A stretch of 64,000 nucleotides of DNA from positions 1,240,001 to 1,304,000 of the forward strand of contig NZ_CP140151.1 of NCBI RefSeq assembly GCF_034479555.1. Reading direction: 5' to 3'. Within the stretch, counting starts at the first letter, position 1; each line of letters opens with the position of its first letter. Of this stretch, positions 36,472-46,949 are shown piece after piece. Below the pieces are notes generated by a model. The model was not told the DNA's origin, did no database searches, and saw only the letters and a list, made by a program, of their open reading frames with translations. This DNA comes from Chromohalobacter canadensis (lineage in GTDB: Bacteria > Pseudomonadota > Gammaproteobacteria > Pseudomonadales > Halomonadaceae). Position numbers and translations under genes: made by a program.

Positions 36472-39297
36472 GTGTTTTCGTCCCCTTCCCTTGCATGCCG
36501 CTGGCTGCTCGGTGCGCTCATCCTTCTCGTCGTCGGTTACCAGACGGCGCGCGCCAGCGACCCGGTGGCCGAGGTCGTCGAGCCAGCCGTCAGCCCCAAC
36601 GATACCCGCGACTACCGCGCCCTGACGCTCGACAATGGCCTCGAGGTCCTGCTGGTCAGCGACCCGCAGGCTGACAAGGCTGCCGCCGCCATGAACGTGG
36701 ATGTCGGTAGCGCCGACGATCCCGACGCCACTCCCGGCTTGGCACACTTCCTTGAGCACATGCTGTTCCTGGGCACCGACCGCTACCCGGAAGCCGACGC
36801 CTACCAGAATTTCATTTCCTCCCACGGTGGCGATCACAACGCCTTCACCGCTGCGCGCGACACCAACTACTTCTTCGACATCGAGCCACAGGCACTCCCC
36901 GAAGCTCTGGATCGCTTCAGCCGCTTCTTCATTGCGCCCCGCTTCAATGCCGAGTACGTCGACCGCGAGCGCAACGCCGTCAACTCGGAGTACCAGGCGC
37001 GCCTGCGCGACGATAGCCGGCGTCTTCAAGAGGCCATCAATCAAGCCCTCAATCCCGAACACCCCATGACCCGCTTCTCGGTGGGTAGCCTGGAGACACT
37101 CAAGGACAGCGATACGTCATCGCTTCGCGAACGGCTGATCGCCTTCTACAAGGCGCACTACGGTGCCAACGTCATGCACCTGACGGTCATCGGCCCCCAG
37201 TCGCTCGACGACCTTGAAGCCATGCTGCGCGACCGCTTCGCTCAGGTGCCCGACCGTCATTTATCGCGTACCGAGATCGACACCCCCCTGGCCACCGACG
37301 ACGAGCTGCCCGCACGCCTGGAGGTCAAGAGCCTATCGCAAGACAAGCAGGTGCGCTTCCTGTTCCCGGTTCCCGATCCGCAGGGCGACTATCGCACCAA
37401 GCCGGCCGACTATCTCGCCAACCTGTTGGGCCATGAAGGCGAAGGAAGCCTGCTTGCGGCATTGCGGCACGAGGGATGGGCCGATGGCCTCTCGGCAGGC
37501 ACCATGAAAGGCGATGGCCAGCACGCGTTCTTCGTCGTCTCGGTCAGCCTCACGCCGGAAGGCGCTCAACATATCGATCGCATTCAGGCCAGCCTGTTCG
37601 ATCAGATAACGCGGATTCGCGAAGACGGGCTGCAAGCCTGGCGCTACGACGAGCAAGCTCGCCTCAACGAACAAGAGTTTCGTTTTCAGCAACCGGGCGA
37701 GCCCATCGATCAGGTCAGCCAATTGGCCATGAATCTGGCCGATTATCCGCTCGAGGATGTGCAATACGCGCCGTACCGCATGGACGGTTTCGATGCCGCA
37801 CGTATTCGAGATTATCTCGCCGACATGACGCCGTCGCACTTGTTGCGCGTCTACAGCGGCCCGAACGTCGACGGCGACGACACATCGCCCTACTTCGAGG
37901 CGCCCTACACGCTGACGCGACTCTCGACGTGGCCGGACGCCGCGCCACTCGACAACCTCGATCTGCCGCCGCATAACCCCTTTATCGCCCGCGACCTGGA
38001 GGTTCACGACGCCAGTGGCGATAAACCGCATGCTATCGTCGAGGCCCCGAGCGTCGAACTCTGGCACCTCGCCAACGATCGTTTCGGCACCCCGCGCGTG
38101 GAGTGGCGCTTCAGCCTTCAGAATCCCGACGCCTCCGACAGCGCCAGCAATGCCGCCTTGACGCGCCTGCTCGCCGGCTGGGTCACTGACAGCCTCAATG
38201 AGCGCTTCTATCCAGCCCGGCTGGCCGGACAATCCTTCGATGCTTACGCTCACGCACGCGGCATCACACTCACCTTCTCGGGTTGGCGCGATCGTCAGGC
38301 AAGGTTGATGAGCGACGTCGTCGAACGACTCAAGGAAGGTAACATCAGCGAGGAAAGCTTCTCGCGCGTCAAGTATCGGCTCTCGCAGCAATGGCAAAAT
38401 GCGCCCCAGGCGCCACTGCATCAGCAGATGTATCGCACGCTCAGTGAGTCGTTGTTGCGCCCACAGTGGACGACATCCTCGATGCTCGAGGCGCTGGATA
38501 CGCTGAGCGTCGATGACCTGCGCGACTATCGCGACGCCTTCCTCGGGGACCTCTATCTGCAAGCCATGGCGGTGGGCAATCTGGATTCTGACCTGGCACG
38601 CCGTGAGGGCTTGCAAGTAGCCAATGCCCTAACCCCTCGGCTCGAGGCCTCGGACATCCCCGCTCTGTCACCGCTGGCGATCCCCGAGACGCCGCCGACC
38701 CTGCATCCGCAAAGTACACGCAACGACGCTGCCGTATTGCGCTATCTGCAAGGCCCGGACCGCGACCTCGACAGCCAAGCCCGCCTGGCGGTACTCGGCA
38801 AAATGCTCGAATCGCCGTTCTACAACCAGTTACGCACCGAGGAACAACTTGGCTATATCGTCACGGCTGGCTATTCGCCCGTGCTCGATGCGCCGGGCCT
38901 GGCAATGCTAGTGCAATCCCCGGATACGCCCACCAAGCGCATCGCCGCACGCATGGACGCCTTCCTGAATGACTTCGACGCCCGTCTGCAAGCACTCGAC
39001 GATAGCGAGCTGGCACCTTATCGCGACGCGGTCAGCAGTCGTTTGAGGGAGCGCGACAACAGCCTGGGCGAGCTGACCAACCGCCTCTGGCAGACACTGG
39101 CTTACGCCGAGCCGGACTTCTCGCGGCGCGAGAAACTGGCGGACCGTGTTGAAGACATGGATGCCTCGGCAATCCGTCAGGCATGGAACGCGCTACGGCA
39201 CACCAAGCCGCTCACGGTGAGCTACGACGCGCACACCCAGCCCAGCGATGTCATGGAGTTGACGCGCGACTTCCGGCCACTCCCCGCCAGCGACTGA
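36472..39297 (+). CDS. Pitrilysin-like M16 zinc metalloprotease
   Basis: 941 residues, close to E. coli pitrilysin (962). A signal peptide ends near TARAS. The inverted zinc motif HXXEH is in LAHFLEHMLFLGT, with the distal Glu in RNAVNSEYQ. Three further M16 domains include RTEEQLGYIVTAGY near the C-terminus. It would degrade small peptides in the periplasm. A GTG start follows aaggagt. It is 16 bases after the SRAP-like gene. Naming it ptrA would be reasonable, but other M16A members cannot be excluded. Confidence 0.9.
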   Translation: MFSSPSLACRWLLGALILLVVGYQTARASDPVAEVVEPAVSPNDTRDYRALTLDNGLEVLLVSDPQADKAAAAMNVDVGSADDPDATPGLAHFLEHMLFLGTDRYPEADAYQNFISSHGGDHNAFTAARDTNYFFDIEPQALPEALDRFSRFFIAPRFNAEYVDRERNAVNSEYQARLRDDSRRLQEAINQALNPEHPMTRFSVGSLETLKDSDTSSLRERLIAFYKAHYGANVMHLTVIGPQSLDDLEAMLRDRFAQVPDRHLSRTEIDTPLATDDELPARLEVKSLSQDKQVRFLFPVPDPQGDYRTKPADYLANLLGHEGEGSLLAALRHEGWADGLSAGTMKGDGQHAFFVVSVSLTPEGAQHIDRIQASLFDQITRIREDGLQAWRYDEQARLNEQEFRFQQPGEPIDQVSQLAMNLADYPLEDVQYAPYRMDGFDAARIRDYLADMTPSHLLRVYSGPNVDGDDTSPYFEAPYTLTRLSTWPDAAPLDNLDLPPHNPFIARDLEVHDASGDKPHAIVEAPSVELWHLANDRFGTPRVEWRFSLQNPDASDSASNAALTRLLAGWVTDSLNERFYPARLAGQSFDAYAHARGITLTFSGWRDRQARLMSDVVERLKEGNISEESFSRVKYRLSQQWQNAPQAPLHQQMYRTLSESLLRPQWTTSSMLEALDTLSVDDLRDYRDAFLGDLYLQAMAVGNLDSDLARREGLQVANALTPRLEASDIPALSPLAIPETPPTLHPQSTRNDAAVLRYLQGPDRDLDSQARLAVLGKMLESPFYNQLRTEEQLGYIVTAGYSPVLDAPGLAMLVQSPDTPTKRIAARMDAFLNDFDARLQALDDSELAPYRDAVSSRLRERDNSLGELTNRLWQTLAYAEPDFSRREKLADRVEDMDASAIRQAWNALRHTKPLTVSYDAHTQPSDVMELTRDFRPLPASD

Positions 39298-39327
39298 ACG
39301 CGGTCGCCAGCGGTACCCACCATGTAA

Positions 39328-39354
39328 AACGCCCGGGCTCATGACCCGGGCGTT
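39328..39354. terminator. Bidirectional terminator between the M16 protease and sbcB
   Basis: A perfect 10-bp stem AACGCCCGGG/CCCGGGCGTT with a 7-base loop lies between convergent genes. It is preceded by aaaa and followed by ttcatcttt. Both strands therefore have a short U-rich end. Confidence 0.87.
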
Positions 39355-39382
39355 TCATCTTTGATCAGCACATGTCGCGTAG

Positions 39383-40870
39383 TCAGTCGAACGCCTGCGG
39401 CGGCATCATCGCTTCGACGTGCATGACCAGTTCCTCGAGCACCTGGCGCTGCTCAGGATCCAGCGAGGCCTGGTTGAGCCGTTCTATCTCGCGCGCGAAC
39501 CCTGTCAGCGTCAGGCTCGCTACCTCGGCGTCGTTCATGCGCGCCCAACGATAGGCTTCCCACTGCGTCTGCTCGTCGCTACTCAGCGTATCGGGATAAT
39601 TACGCGCCCGCAGACGGAACAGCATTTCTTCCAGGCGCGGATCCTGAAAGGCGAAACGCGCATCAGCCAGATCCCAGGGCGCCATTTCGCGGGCACGCTG
39701 CATTTCGCGACGATCTGCCGGCGCGAAGAAGCCTCCCGAGTACAGCATCAGGTCCGGGTCGCTGGGCGGCGCTCCGGGACCATCGGCGAACACCTCGGCG
39801 GCCTTGGCCGCCACGTCCGGCGAGGCCTGAAGCTGCTTCCAATGCCCCCGACAGGCGTCCATGTCCAGCCCCAGCCGGGCCACGATATCGCCATATTCAC
39901 CCTGATGGGGGCCACTGGTGTCCTTGAGCGAGGTGGTCGGCATGATCACCGGGCTCTTGTTGATTTGAATCACCTTGAGCGGAATACGTGCCTCGCCCTC
40001 GGACAACTCATCGGCACTGGCGAATACCCGCTCGCGAATCTGCACGGCGCTCAATGACAGCAGCGGCGTCGGGTCCACCGACAAGTCATAGACGATCACC
40101 CCATTGGGGTTGCTCGGGTGCTCGGCCAGCGGCACCACCAGAGCGCTACACCCTCGACTGGCAGGGTAACGCCGCGAGACGTGGAGCATCGGCTTGCGGG
40201 CCTGGATGTCCAGCATCTTGGCAACCGTGCGCTTGTCGCGCAGCTTGAGCAGGTACTCGAACAGTTGAGGATTGCGCGACTTGAGCAGGCGCGCTAAATC
40301 GATGGTCGCGCGGACGTCAGCCAGGGCGTCGTGGGCGCCGGCGTGCTCGATGCCGTTAGCAGCGGTCAAATCCTCGAGGCGAAAGCTCGGCGCACCGTCC
40401 TCGCGCGTCGGCCATTCGATACCTTCCGGGCGCAAGGCATGATAGGTACGCACCACATCGATCAAGTCCCAGCGCGAGTTGCCGTTCTGCCACTCGCGGG
40501 AATACGGGTCGATGAAGTTACGGTAGAAGAGATGGCGGCTGACTTCATCGTCGAAGCGCAGCGTGTTGTAGCCCAGCGAACAGGTGCCGGGCACGCTCAT
40601 TTCGGCATGAATGCGCGCGGCGAACTCGATCTCGGCGAGACCTCGACGGCGCGCAGCTTGTGGCGTGATGCCCGTGATCAGACAGGCCTGAGGATGCGGC
40701 AGGAAGTCATCCGCCGGCTTGCAATAGAACGTCAGCGGCTCGCCGATCGGGTTGAAATCCATATCGGTGCGGATCGCGGCGAACTGCGCGGGGCGGTCGC
40801 GCCGAGGATCGGCACCGAAAGTTTCATAATCATGCCAAAGAAAGGTCGGCTCGCTCTTGCCCTGCGCCAT
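39383..40870 (-). CDS. sbcB: Exodeoxyribonuclease I
   Basis: 495 residues. The DEDDh exonuclease core has FLWHDYETFGADPRRD (first Asp, Glu) and GAHDALADVRATIDLARL (His, Asp). The SH3-like and helical C-terminal regions of ExoI follow. It removes nucleotides 3'-5' from single strands and acts in recombination and mismatch repair with RecJ, also in this window. The ATG at 40870 gives MAQGKSEPTF. Confidence 0.95.
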   Translation of the reverse strand: MAQGKSEPTFLWHDYETFGADPRRDRPAQFAAIRTDMDFNPIGEPLTFYCKPADDFLPHPQACLITGITPQAARRRGLAEIEFAARIHAEMSVPGTCSLGYNTLRFDDEVSRHLFYRNFIDPYSREWQNGNSRWDLIDVVRTYHALRPEGIEWPTREDGAPSFRLEDLTAANGIEHAGAHDALADVRATIDLARLLKSRNPQLFEYLLKLRDKRTVAKMLDIQARKPMLHVSRRYPASRGCSALVVPLAEHPSNPNGVIVYDLSVDPTPLLSLSAVQIRERVFASADELSEGEARIPLKVIQINKSPVIMPTTSLKDTSGPHQGEYGDIVARLGLDMDACRGHWKQLQASPDVAAKAAEVFADGPGAPPSDPDLMLYSGGFFAPADRREMQRAREMAPWDLADARFAFQDPRLEEMLFRLRARNYPDTLSSDEQTQWEAYRWARMNDAEVASLTLTGFAREIERLNQASLDPEQRQVLEELVMHVEAMMPPQAFD

Positions 40871-40941
40871 GGCCGCAGTCTCCCCACTGCCAAAAGCGCT
40901 CAGCCTAGCATACCCGGCCGATCGACTCAGCCGGAATGCAC

Positions 40942-41196
40942 CTACTCATCACGCGGCAGCGTGACGTTAAGCTCGAGCACCGAACAGTCATTGTCGCGAT
41001 CAAGACTGATATTGATCGCATCCTGGTCCACTTGCACGTAACGCCTGATCACCTCGAGCAACTCTTTTTCCAGCATCGGCATGTAGTCAGGCTGGTCACG
41101 CTGACCGCGCTGGTGCGCCACGATGATCTGTAGACGCTCCTTGGCGACCGAAGCCGACTTCTTGCGTTCGCGCTTGAGAAATTCGAGTAGTTTCAC
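40942..41196 (-). CDS. minE: Cell division topological specificity factor MinE
   Basis: 84 residues: a short amphipathic start ([22 protein letters not shown]), the MinD-contact region [10 protein letters not shown] and the dimerisation domain ending in VTLPRDE. MinE drives MinCD pole-to-pole oscillation. The GTG start at 41196 overlaps the minD stop (GTGA). It is last in minCDE. Confidence 0.96.
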   Translation of the reverse strand: MKLLEFLKRERKKSASVAKERLQIIVAHQRGQRDQPDYMPMLEKELLEVIRRYVQVDQDAINISLDRDNDCSVLELNVTLPRDE

Positions 41197-42011
41197 CGGC
41201 GACCTCCTCCGAACATACGGGAGAGCAGCCCTTTCTTCTGGTACTCATGAAAACGTAGCGGCACCTCCTCGCCGAGCAGGCGCGAAACGGTATCGGCATA
41301 AGCCTGGCCAGCGTCGCTATCCATGTCGTGTACAACCGGTACGCCCTGGTTCGAGGCACGCAGCACCGCTTCCGACTCGGGAATCAATCCCACCAGGTTG
41401 ATGGCCAGGATCTCGCGCACGTCTTCGAGCGTCAGCATATCGCCCGAGGTCACCCGGTTGGGATCGTAACGCGTGATCAACAGGTGTTCTTGAACCGGTG
41501 GCTCGCTGCGCTCGGCGCGACGTGTCTTGGACGCCAATAGCCCGAGGATGCGGTCGGAATCGCGGACCGACGATACTTCGGGATTGGTCACCACAATCGC
41601 TTCGTCGGCGAAATACATCGCCAACTGCGCGCCGTGTTCGATGCCCGCTGGCGAATCACAGACGATGAAGTCGTAATCCTGGGAAAGCGTCTCGAGCACC
41701 TTCTCCACGCCTTCAGGGGTCAACGCCTCCTTATCGCGTGTCTGCGAGGCTGGCAAGATATGCAGGTTTTCGGTCCGCTTGTCACGGATCAGCGCCTGAT
41801 TGAGGCCAGCTTCTCCCTGAATGACGTTGATCAGGTCGTACACCACGCGACGCTCACACCCCATGATCAAGTCGAGGTTACGCAAGCCCACGTCGAAATC
41901 GATCACCACGGTCTTGTTGCCACGCAACGCCAAGCCCGTGGCGATAGCCGCGGCGCTGGTCGTCTTGCCAACTCCGCCCTTGCCGGAGGTCACTACAATG
42001 ATCTTGGCCAA
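41193..42011 (-). CDS. minD: Septum site-determining ATPase MinD
   Basis: 272 residues with the deviant Walker [11 protein letters not shown] near the N-terminus, the [10 protein letters not shown] switch and a C-terminal amphipathic membrane-targeting helix ([13 protein letters not shown]). It recruits MinC and MinE to the membrane. Translation appears to start at TTG 42011, six bases after aggaag. Confidence 0.97.
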   Translation of the reverse strand: MAKIIVVTSGKGGVGKTTSAAAIATGLALRGNKTVVIDFDVGLRNLDLIMGCERRVVYDLINVIQGEAGLNQALIRDKRTENLHILPASQTRDKEALTPEGVEKVLETLSQDYDFIVCDSPAGIEHGAQLAMYFADEAIVVTNPEVSSVRDSDRILGLLASKTRRAERSEPPVQEHLLITRYDPNRVTSGDMLTLEDVREILAINLVGLIPESEAVLRASNQGVPVVHDMDSDAGQAYADTVSRLLGEEVPLRFHEYQKKGLLSRMFGGGRR

Positions 42012-42087
42012 GATGAGCTTCCTGTTGCTATTGAGTCGTTCGTACTAGCCATCCACATTGGCGCAACATGGCGCCCTGACATCCCGA

Positions 42088-42819
42088 CTAGCCGAGCGAT
42101 GAAATGTTCAATTGGTTATCGCGCAGTTGAACCTGTACAGGTTGGTTCAGCAAACGCGGGTCGATATCTTCCAACCGTTTGTAATTGCCAGCCAGTGACA
42201 ACAGCTCGGCATGCAATTCCTTACAGAAGATGCCCGCCTGGCGGTCCCCGTGAATGCCACCCAATGCGCGACCACGCAGCGGGCCATAAACGTGCACGCT
42301 GCCCGCCGCCAGAACCTCGGCACCCGGATTGACCGCACCGACCACGACCAGGTCGCCCTCAGGGGCGGTGACCTGCTGGCCCGAGCGCACTGTACCACGA
42401 TAGATACGTCCCACGGCCGGTGCCGGCGACGCCTCGCCCTCGGGTTGCGGCTCGGCAGCGGCGAGCGGTGCTTCTTCCACGGCACGCGGACGCGCTTCTT
42501 GCGGCGGGAACCATCCCAGCCCCAACGCCCAGGCGGATTGCTTCACGGGGTCGGTGCCGCCACGCACGGCCACCGGCAGCAGCTTATGAGCGCGGCACAC
42601 GGCGCAAATACGCTCCAGCGCCAGGTGCGGTTCATCGAGCTGCTCGACGCTGAGCACCACCGGGGTATGTTGAAAAAAAGCCGGCGACTGGCTCACCTTG
42701 CCGGCGAGCTGAGCTCGTATCTGCTCGGGGTCGGCGCTCGTCAGCTCCATGACCGTCATGGGCAACATGCCACCCTTGAAGGTGAACGCCGATGCTACCC
42801 GATCCATGTTGAGGCTCAT
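42088..42819 (-). CDS. minC: Septum inhibitor MinC
   Basis: 243 residues. An N-terminal FtsZ-inhibiting domain (AFTFKGGMLPMTVMEL) and an Ala/Pro/Glu linker precede the C-terminal beta-helix MinD-binding domain (VRSGQQVTAPEGDLVVVGAV, GSVHVYGPLRGRAL). The ATG at 42819 follows ggag at eight bases. It is the first gene of minCDE, with 76 bases before minD. Confidence 0.96.
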   Translation of the reverse strand: MSLNMDRVASAFTFKGGMLPMTVMELTSADPEQIRAQLAGKVSQSPAFFQHTPVVLSVEQLDEPHLALERICAVCRAHKLLPVAVRGGTDPVKQSAWALGLGWFPPQEARPRAVEEAPLAAAEPQPEGEASPAPAVGRIYRGTVRSGQQVTAPEGDLVVVGAVNPGAEVLAAGSVHVYGPLRGRALGGIHGDRQAGIFCKELHAELLSLAGNYKRLEDIDPRLLNQPVQVQLRDNQLNISSLG

Positions 42820-43120
42820 GGCCGCACTCCACAGCTGATGACTGATGTATAAAGATAAAGCTAAGCGAGGGTCGCGATGGCTGCAACTGATGATAAGACC
42901 AGCGGCGCGACTTTGTCAGGTGTCTCCGCAAACCGACGCCCTTGCCATCGTCGCCTTTTCCCGGTGCCGGCTCGCATGCTTTGATACGCTATGGCACACA
43001 CGACACTCAATCATGTGACGCTTTTTGCTAATATCGTGGCCGACGTGAGACGACAGGAACGCTGTCTCAGCGTTATCGCCACGCATTCAATACGCCAAGA
43101 ACAGGGATGCATGCCGGGTC
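42820..43120. other. Divergent intergenic region between minC and the DUF349 gene
   Basis: 301 bases without a supported gene. It should hold promoters for both genes. On the minus strand a tatacat near 42850 could be a minC -10 box, but no convincing -35 goes with it. I see no RNA gene or long repeat here. Confidence 0.5.
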
Positions 43121-45883
43121 ATGTCTGGATTCTTCCGCCGTTTTTTTGCGCCACGCTGGCAACATCGCGACCCTCGCGTCCGTCATGCTGCCATTGCGCA
43201 ACTCGATATTCACAAGTCAGCCGACCGCCACGCCCTCGAGCGCCTAACGCACGATGAGGATGCCGGCGTAAAGCGCGAAGCCCTCGCCCAGTTCGAGGAT
43301 CCCTCGACGCTGCTCGAATGGCTCGGCACGCATGACAGCCCCGAGTTGCGGGCCCGTCTCACTCAATTGTTGTCCGGCAGCGTGCCCGGAGCACCGCCCT
43401 TGCAGCAACGCCTCGATTTGCTCGACACACTGAACGATCACGACCTGCTCGTGCAACTCGTCGAGACGGGAGACAATCAGGAGCTACGTCTGGCCGCGCT
43501 GGCCAAGCTCGATGACGAAGCAACGCTGATCCAGCAGGCGCGCGACAACGGCATTGCCGTGGTCCGCCACGCCGCCGCCGATCGCGTATCGAGCCTTGAA
43601 GGACTGCAACGCCTGGCGCGTGAAGCGCGTCGCGACAAGATCGTCACGCGCAAGGCGCGCGAGCGCCTGCAACGCCAACGCGCCGATGCCGCCGAAACCC
43701 AAGCCCAGCAGGCCGCTCGACAACGCCTTCTGGAAGCCCTCGAGGCGCATGCCCTGCATGCCTGGGAGCCGCTATACGGCGCGCGTTATCGCCATCTTGT
43801 CCGCGAGTGGGAAGCGCTGACCGACACCCCCAGCGATGAGCAAGAGCAGCGTTTTCAGGAAGCCAGCCAGCGCTGCCGCAAGACGCTCTCCGATCATGAT
43901 ACCGAAGGGCACGCCCAGCACCAGGCGATACAACGCCAGGATGAAGCAGCACGCACCCGCGAGGCGCTCGTCGAAGCGCTTGAGGATGCCGTCGCGAGCC
44001 TCAAGCAGGCCTCGCAACTGACCCACCAGGACATCGACAGCCTACGCGCCCAACAACGCCTGCATGGCGAACGCTGGCTGGCCCTTTCCGATCACTACCC
44101 ACCGGAAGAGGACATCCAGACACGCTATGCTGAAGCACAAGCCGCTTGCCAGCACATCGGCGACGCTTGGGATCGTGCCTCAACGCAGGCCCAGGCACTA
44201 GAAACCGCCTTGCGCGAAGACCATGCCGCCATCGACGACTGCCTGGCGAAGATCGATTGGCCACACGATCTGCCGCCGACGCCTCTGATTCACGAGGCCC
44301 GTCAACTGCGTAACGCCGAAGCGACCGATGCGAACACGCCCGTCGACCTCTCGGAGTTGCGTGCGGACCTCGACAAACTAGAGAACCAGCTCGATCGCGG
44401 CACCCTGAAGACTGCCAGCCGTCTACATCGGCAGCTTCGACAGCGTATCGATGCTCTGCCCCGCGCTTCGCGTGGCGACCTGGAAGCCCACCTCAAGCGT
44501 CTCGGTGCACGGTTGGCCGAGTTACGCGATTGGCGAGGCTTCGTCGCCGGCCCCAAACGCACGCAACTCATCGAAAGCATCGAAGCACTGGCTGCGGACA
44601 ACGAATCCCCCGATGCCGAGCGTGATCGTCGGCATCGTCAATTGGTCAAGGAATGGGCAGCGTTGGGCGATGCCGCCGCCACAGCCGAGCTTTCGCAGCG
44701 TTTTCGCAACGCGTCGCAGCGCATTCACACGGCACTGAACGACTGGTACCAACAACGCGATGCCGCGCGCACCCGTAACCTCGAGGCACGCGAAGCACTG
44801 TGCGAACAGCTCGAGGAACTCATCACGCACCCGGATGCGCAAGCCGACCCGGACGTGCTGCGCCAAATTCGCGACCGCGCACGTGAGCAATGGCAGCAAT
44901 TCTCGCCCGTCCCACGCGAGCACGCCAAGCCGCTCGGACAACGCTTCGGCCACATCCGCCATGAACTGCAGACGTTAATCGACCGTCGAGCCAATGAAAT
45001 CGGCGAGGCCAAACGCGGCCTGATCGCCGAGGCCGAAGCCCTGATGGAAGCCGACATGCCCTCCTCGCAACGCACCGAAGCGGCCAAGGCGCTCCAGTCC
45101 CGCTGGCGGGAACTGGGACGTGCCGCCAAGGGCGAAGAGCAGATGCTATGGCGCCATTTCCGAGGGCTTTGCGATAGTATCTTCGCCGCCCGCGAGGCCG
45201 AGCGGGAAAACCGAGCCCAAAAAGCCCAGTCGCGCCTGGATAGCATGCAAGCCCTGATCGACCGTTTCGATTCCTGGCAGCCCCAGCGCGCCGACGACAG
45301 CGAGACGCTGGAGAGTGCCGTGCGTGACGCCGAGGCGCTGGAACCCTTGCCCGGCGGCCGTCGCAGCGAAGGTATGCGCCGCCGCTGGCAAGGAATCGTA
45401 CGTGCCCGTCGCGAACGCCTCGCTCAACTGGTTCTCGCCGAGCAAGCCGAGCGCTGGACGCACCTGCGCCCCCTCCTCGACGCCCACGTCGCCGCGGATG
45501 ACGCATCCTTGCGCGACGGTCAAACGGCGGACGTCGCGCTGCCCGAGGACATGCCCCAAGATCTACGGGATGCCCATGTGGCACGTAATGCCGCTCGCCG
45601 AGAGGGCGACAGCGAAACGGCGAATCACGAACTGAGCCGACTGGTGGTTCAAGTGGCGCTGCTCGCCGACGAGCCGGTGGCCGCACAGGAAGAGCCGCTA
45701 CGCCTGGAGGTGCAAGTCGCGCGGCTCAATAATGGCCTGGGCCAGGCGCCGCAACCCGACCAGGAACTGGCCGACGTCTTGCGGCAATTGCTGGAAACCG
45801 GGCCCCTCGCGTCCGATGTCTGGGCCTCCCGGGTCACGCGCTTCGATGCCTTGTTCGACGTTATCGCCCAACGCGTGACCTGA
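43121..45883 (+). CDS. Large DUF349 coiled-coil protein with HEAT-like N-terminus
   Basis: 920 residues. About the first 200 residues are short helical pairs resembling HEAT repeats (RVRHAAIAQLDIHKSADRHA, REALAQFEDPSTLLEWL, ELRLAALAKLDDEATLIQ). The rest is highly charged, Ala/Arg/Glu-rich coiled coil with repeated DUF349 units (typical LVKEWAALGDAA, RDRAREQWQQFSPVPRE, ALQSRWRELGRAAKGEEQ). No membrane segment or signal peptide is seen. Function is unknown; scaffolding or nucleic-acid binding is only a guess. The ATG at 43121 has a weak ribosome binding site. It is divergent from minC and stands alone. Confidence 0.85.
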   Translation: MSGFFRRFFAPRWQHRDPRVRHAAIAQLDIHKSADRHALERLTHDEDAGVKREALAQFEDPSTLLEWLGTHDSPELRARLTQLLSGSVPGAPPLQQRLDLLDTLNDHDLLVQLVETGDNQELRLAALAKLDDEATLIQQARDNGIAVVRHAAADRVSSLEGLQRLAREARRDKIVTRKARERLQRQRADAAETQAQQAARQRLLEALEAHALHAWEPLYGARYRHLVREWEALTDTPSDEQEQRFQEASQRCRKTLSDHDTEGHAQHQAIQRQDEAARTREALVEALEDAVASLKQASQLTHQDIDSLRAQQRLHGERWLALSDHYPPEEDIQTRYAEAQAACQHIGDAWDRASTQAQALETALREDHAAIDDCLAKIDWPHDLPPTPLIHEARQLRNAEATDANTPVDLSELRADLDKLENQLDRGTLKTASRLHRQLRQRIDALPRASRGDLEAHLKRLGARLAELRDWRGFVAGPKRTQLIESIEALAADNESPDAERDRRHRQLVKEWAALGDAAATAELSQRFRNASQRIHTALNDWYQQRDAARTRNLEAREALCEQLEELITHPDAQADPDVLRQIRDRAREQWQQFSPVPREHAKPLGQRFGHIRHELQTLIDRRANEIGEAKRGLIAEAEALMEADMPSSQRTEAAKALQSRWRELGRAAKGEEQMLWRHFRGLCDSIFAAREAERENRAQKAQSRLDSMQALIDRFDSWQPQRADDSETLESAVRDAEALEPLPGGRRSEGMRRRWQGIVRARRERLAQLVLAEQAERWTHLRPLLDAHVAADDASLRDGQTADVALPEDMPQDLRDAHVARNAARREGDSETANHELSRLVVQVALLADEPVAAQEEPLRLEVQVARLNNGLGQAPQPDQELADVLRQLLETGPLASDVWASRVTRFDALFDVIAQRVT

Positions 45884-45938
45884 TCACGCTCACGACGGCC
45901 GCCCCGGCATTTTCTGGCGGGGCGCTACCACAGCCGGT

Positions 45939-46688
45939 TCAGCCCATGAACTGACCACCGTTGATATCCAGGTTGGCACCGGTGATGAAACCCGATTCGC
46001 GGTCGGCCAAGAACACCACCGCTCGCGCCACCTCTTCCGGCTCGCCAAAACGCTTGACCGGGATGCCCTCACGGATCGATTCGCGAATCTTCTCGGGAAT
46101 CAGCATGATCATGTCGGTGGCGATATAACCTGGCGAGACGGTATTGACGGTAATACCCTTGGTCGCGGTTTCTTGCGCCAATGACATGGTCAGGCCATGC
46201 ATCCCTGCCTTGGCGGCCGCATAGTTGGCCTGACCGAACTGCCCTTTACGCCCGTTGATCGAGGCGATGTTGACGATGCGTCCGTAGCCAGCCTCAAGCA
46301 TGTCTTCGATCACACAGCGGCAAGTGTTGAACACACTATTGAGGTTGCAATCGATGACCTCACGCCATTGCTGGGGAGACATCTTCTTGAGCGTACTGTC
46401 ACGTGTGATGCCGGCACAGTTGACCAGCAGCTCCACCGAACCGTATTCGCGGCGAATGTCATCTACACCGGCGTGGCAGGCATCGAAGTCGGTGAGATTG
46501 ATGCCTGCTAGTGCCACATTGTCGACGCCCTCAGCGCGACGATCGGCCAGCCAGGCCTGAGCTTTCTCGCGGTTGTGGTAACTCGCCACGACGAAATAGC
46601 CTGCCTTGGCGAGCGCCAGGCAGATGGCGGTTCCTATGCCTCCAGTACCTCCTGTGACCCAAGCGACGGGTGCTGTTTGCGTGCTCAT
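45939..46688 (-). CDS. phaB: Acetoacetyl-CoA reductase (PhaB type SDR)
   Basis: 249 residues of the short-chain dehydrogenase family. The NADPH loop is VTGGTGGIGTAI, NCAG follows, and the catalytic Ser-Tyr-Lys are in NIASINGRKGQFGQANYAAAK. The sequence around SINGRKGQFGQ is typical of PhaB, which makes 3-hydroxybutyryl-CoA for polyhydroxybutyrate. The ATG at 46688 follows ggggg. No phaA or phaC is adjacent. A FabG-type reductase is the less likely alternative. Confidence 0.9.
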   Translation of the reverse strand: MSTQTAPVAWVTGGTGGIGTAICLALAKAGYFVVASYHNREKAQAWLADRRAEGVDNVALAGINLTDFDACHAGVDDIRREYGSVELLVNCAGITRDSTLKKMSPQQWREVIDCNLNSVFNTCRCVIEDMLEAGYGRIVNIASINGRKGQFGQANYAAAKAGMHGLTMSLAQETATKGITVNTVSPGYIATDMIMLIPEKIRESIREGIPVKRFGEPEEVARAVVFLADRESGFITGANLDINGGQFMG

Positions 46689-46818
46689 GTCGATCCCCCC
46701 ATGATGTCGTTATGTGGCGCTCCCGGCGGGAGGTGCCACCTTGACTCGCCTCCATGGCGTCTTACCTGACTTCAGTATGATCGAGTTTGGGCAGGCTGCA
46801 CGTTGGACGAATCTATTC

Positions 46819-46846
46819 TTGACTCAGGCCATAAAAACCGTAGAAT
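46819..46846 (+). promoter_or_regulatory. Promoter of the initiator tRNA
   Basis: TTGACT (46819-46824), a 16-base spacer and TAGAAT (46841-46846) form a strong sigma-70 promoter ending 14 bases before the tRNA. The -10 box and following bases, TAGAATACGCC, are identical to those of rrn P2. Confidence 0.88.
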
Positions 46847-46859
46847 ACGCCACAGTTGA

Positions 46860-46936
<77 letters not shown>

Positions 46937-46949
46937 TACAGATAAAAAA

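Noticed and set aside
37333..38616. 427-residue minus-strand frame opposite the M16 protease
   Set aside because: Shadow frame; the M16 signatures are on the plus strand.
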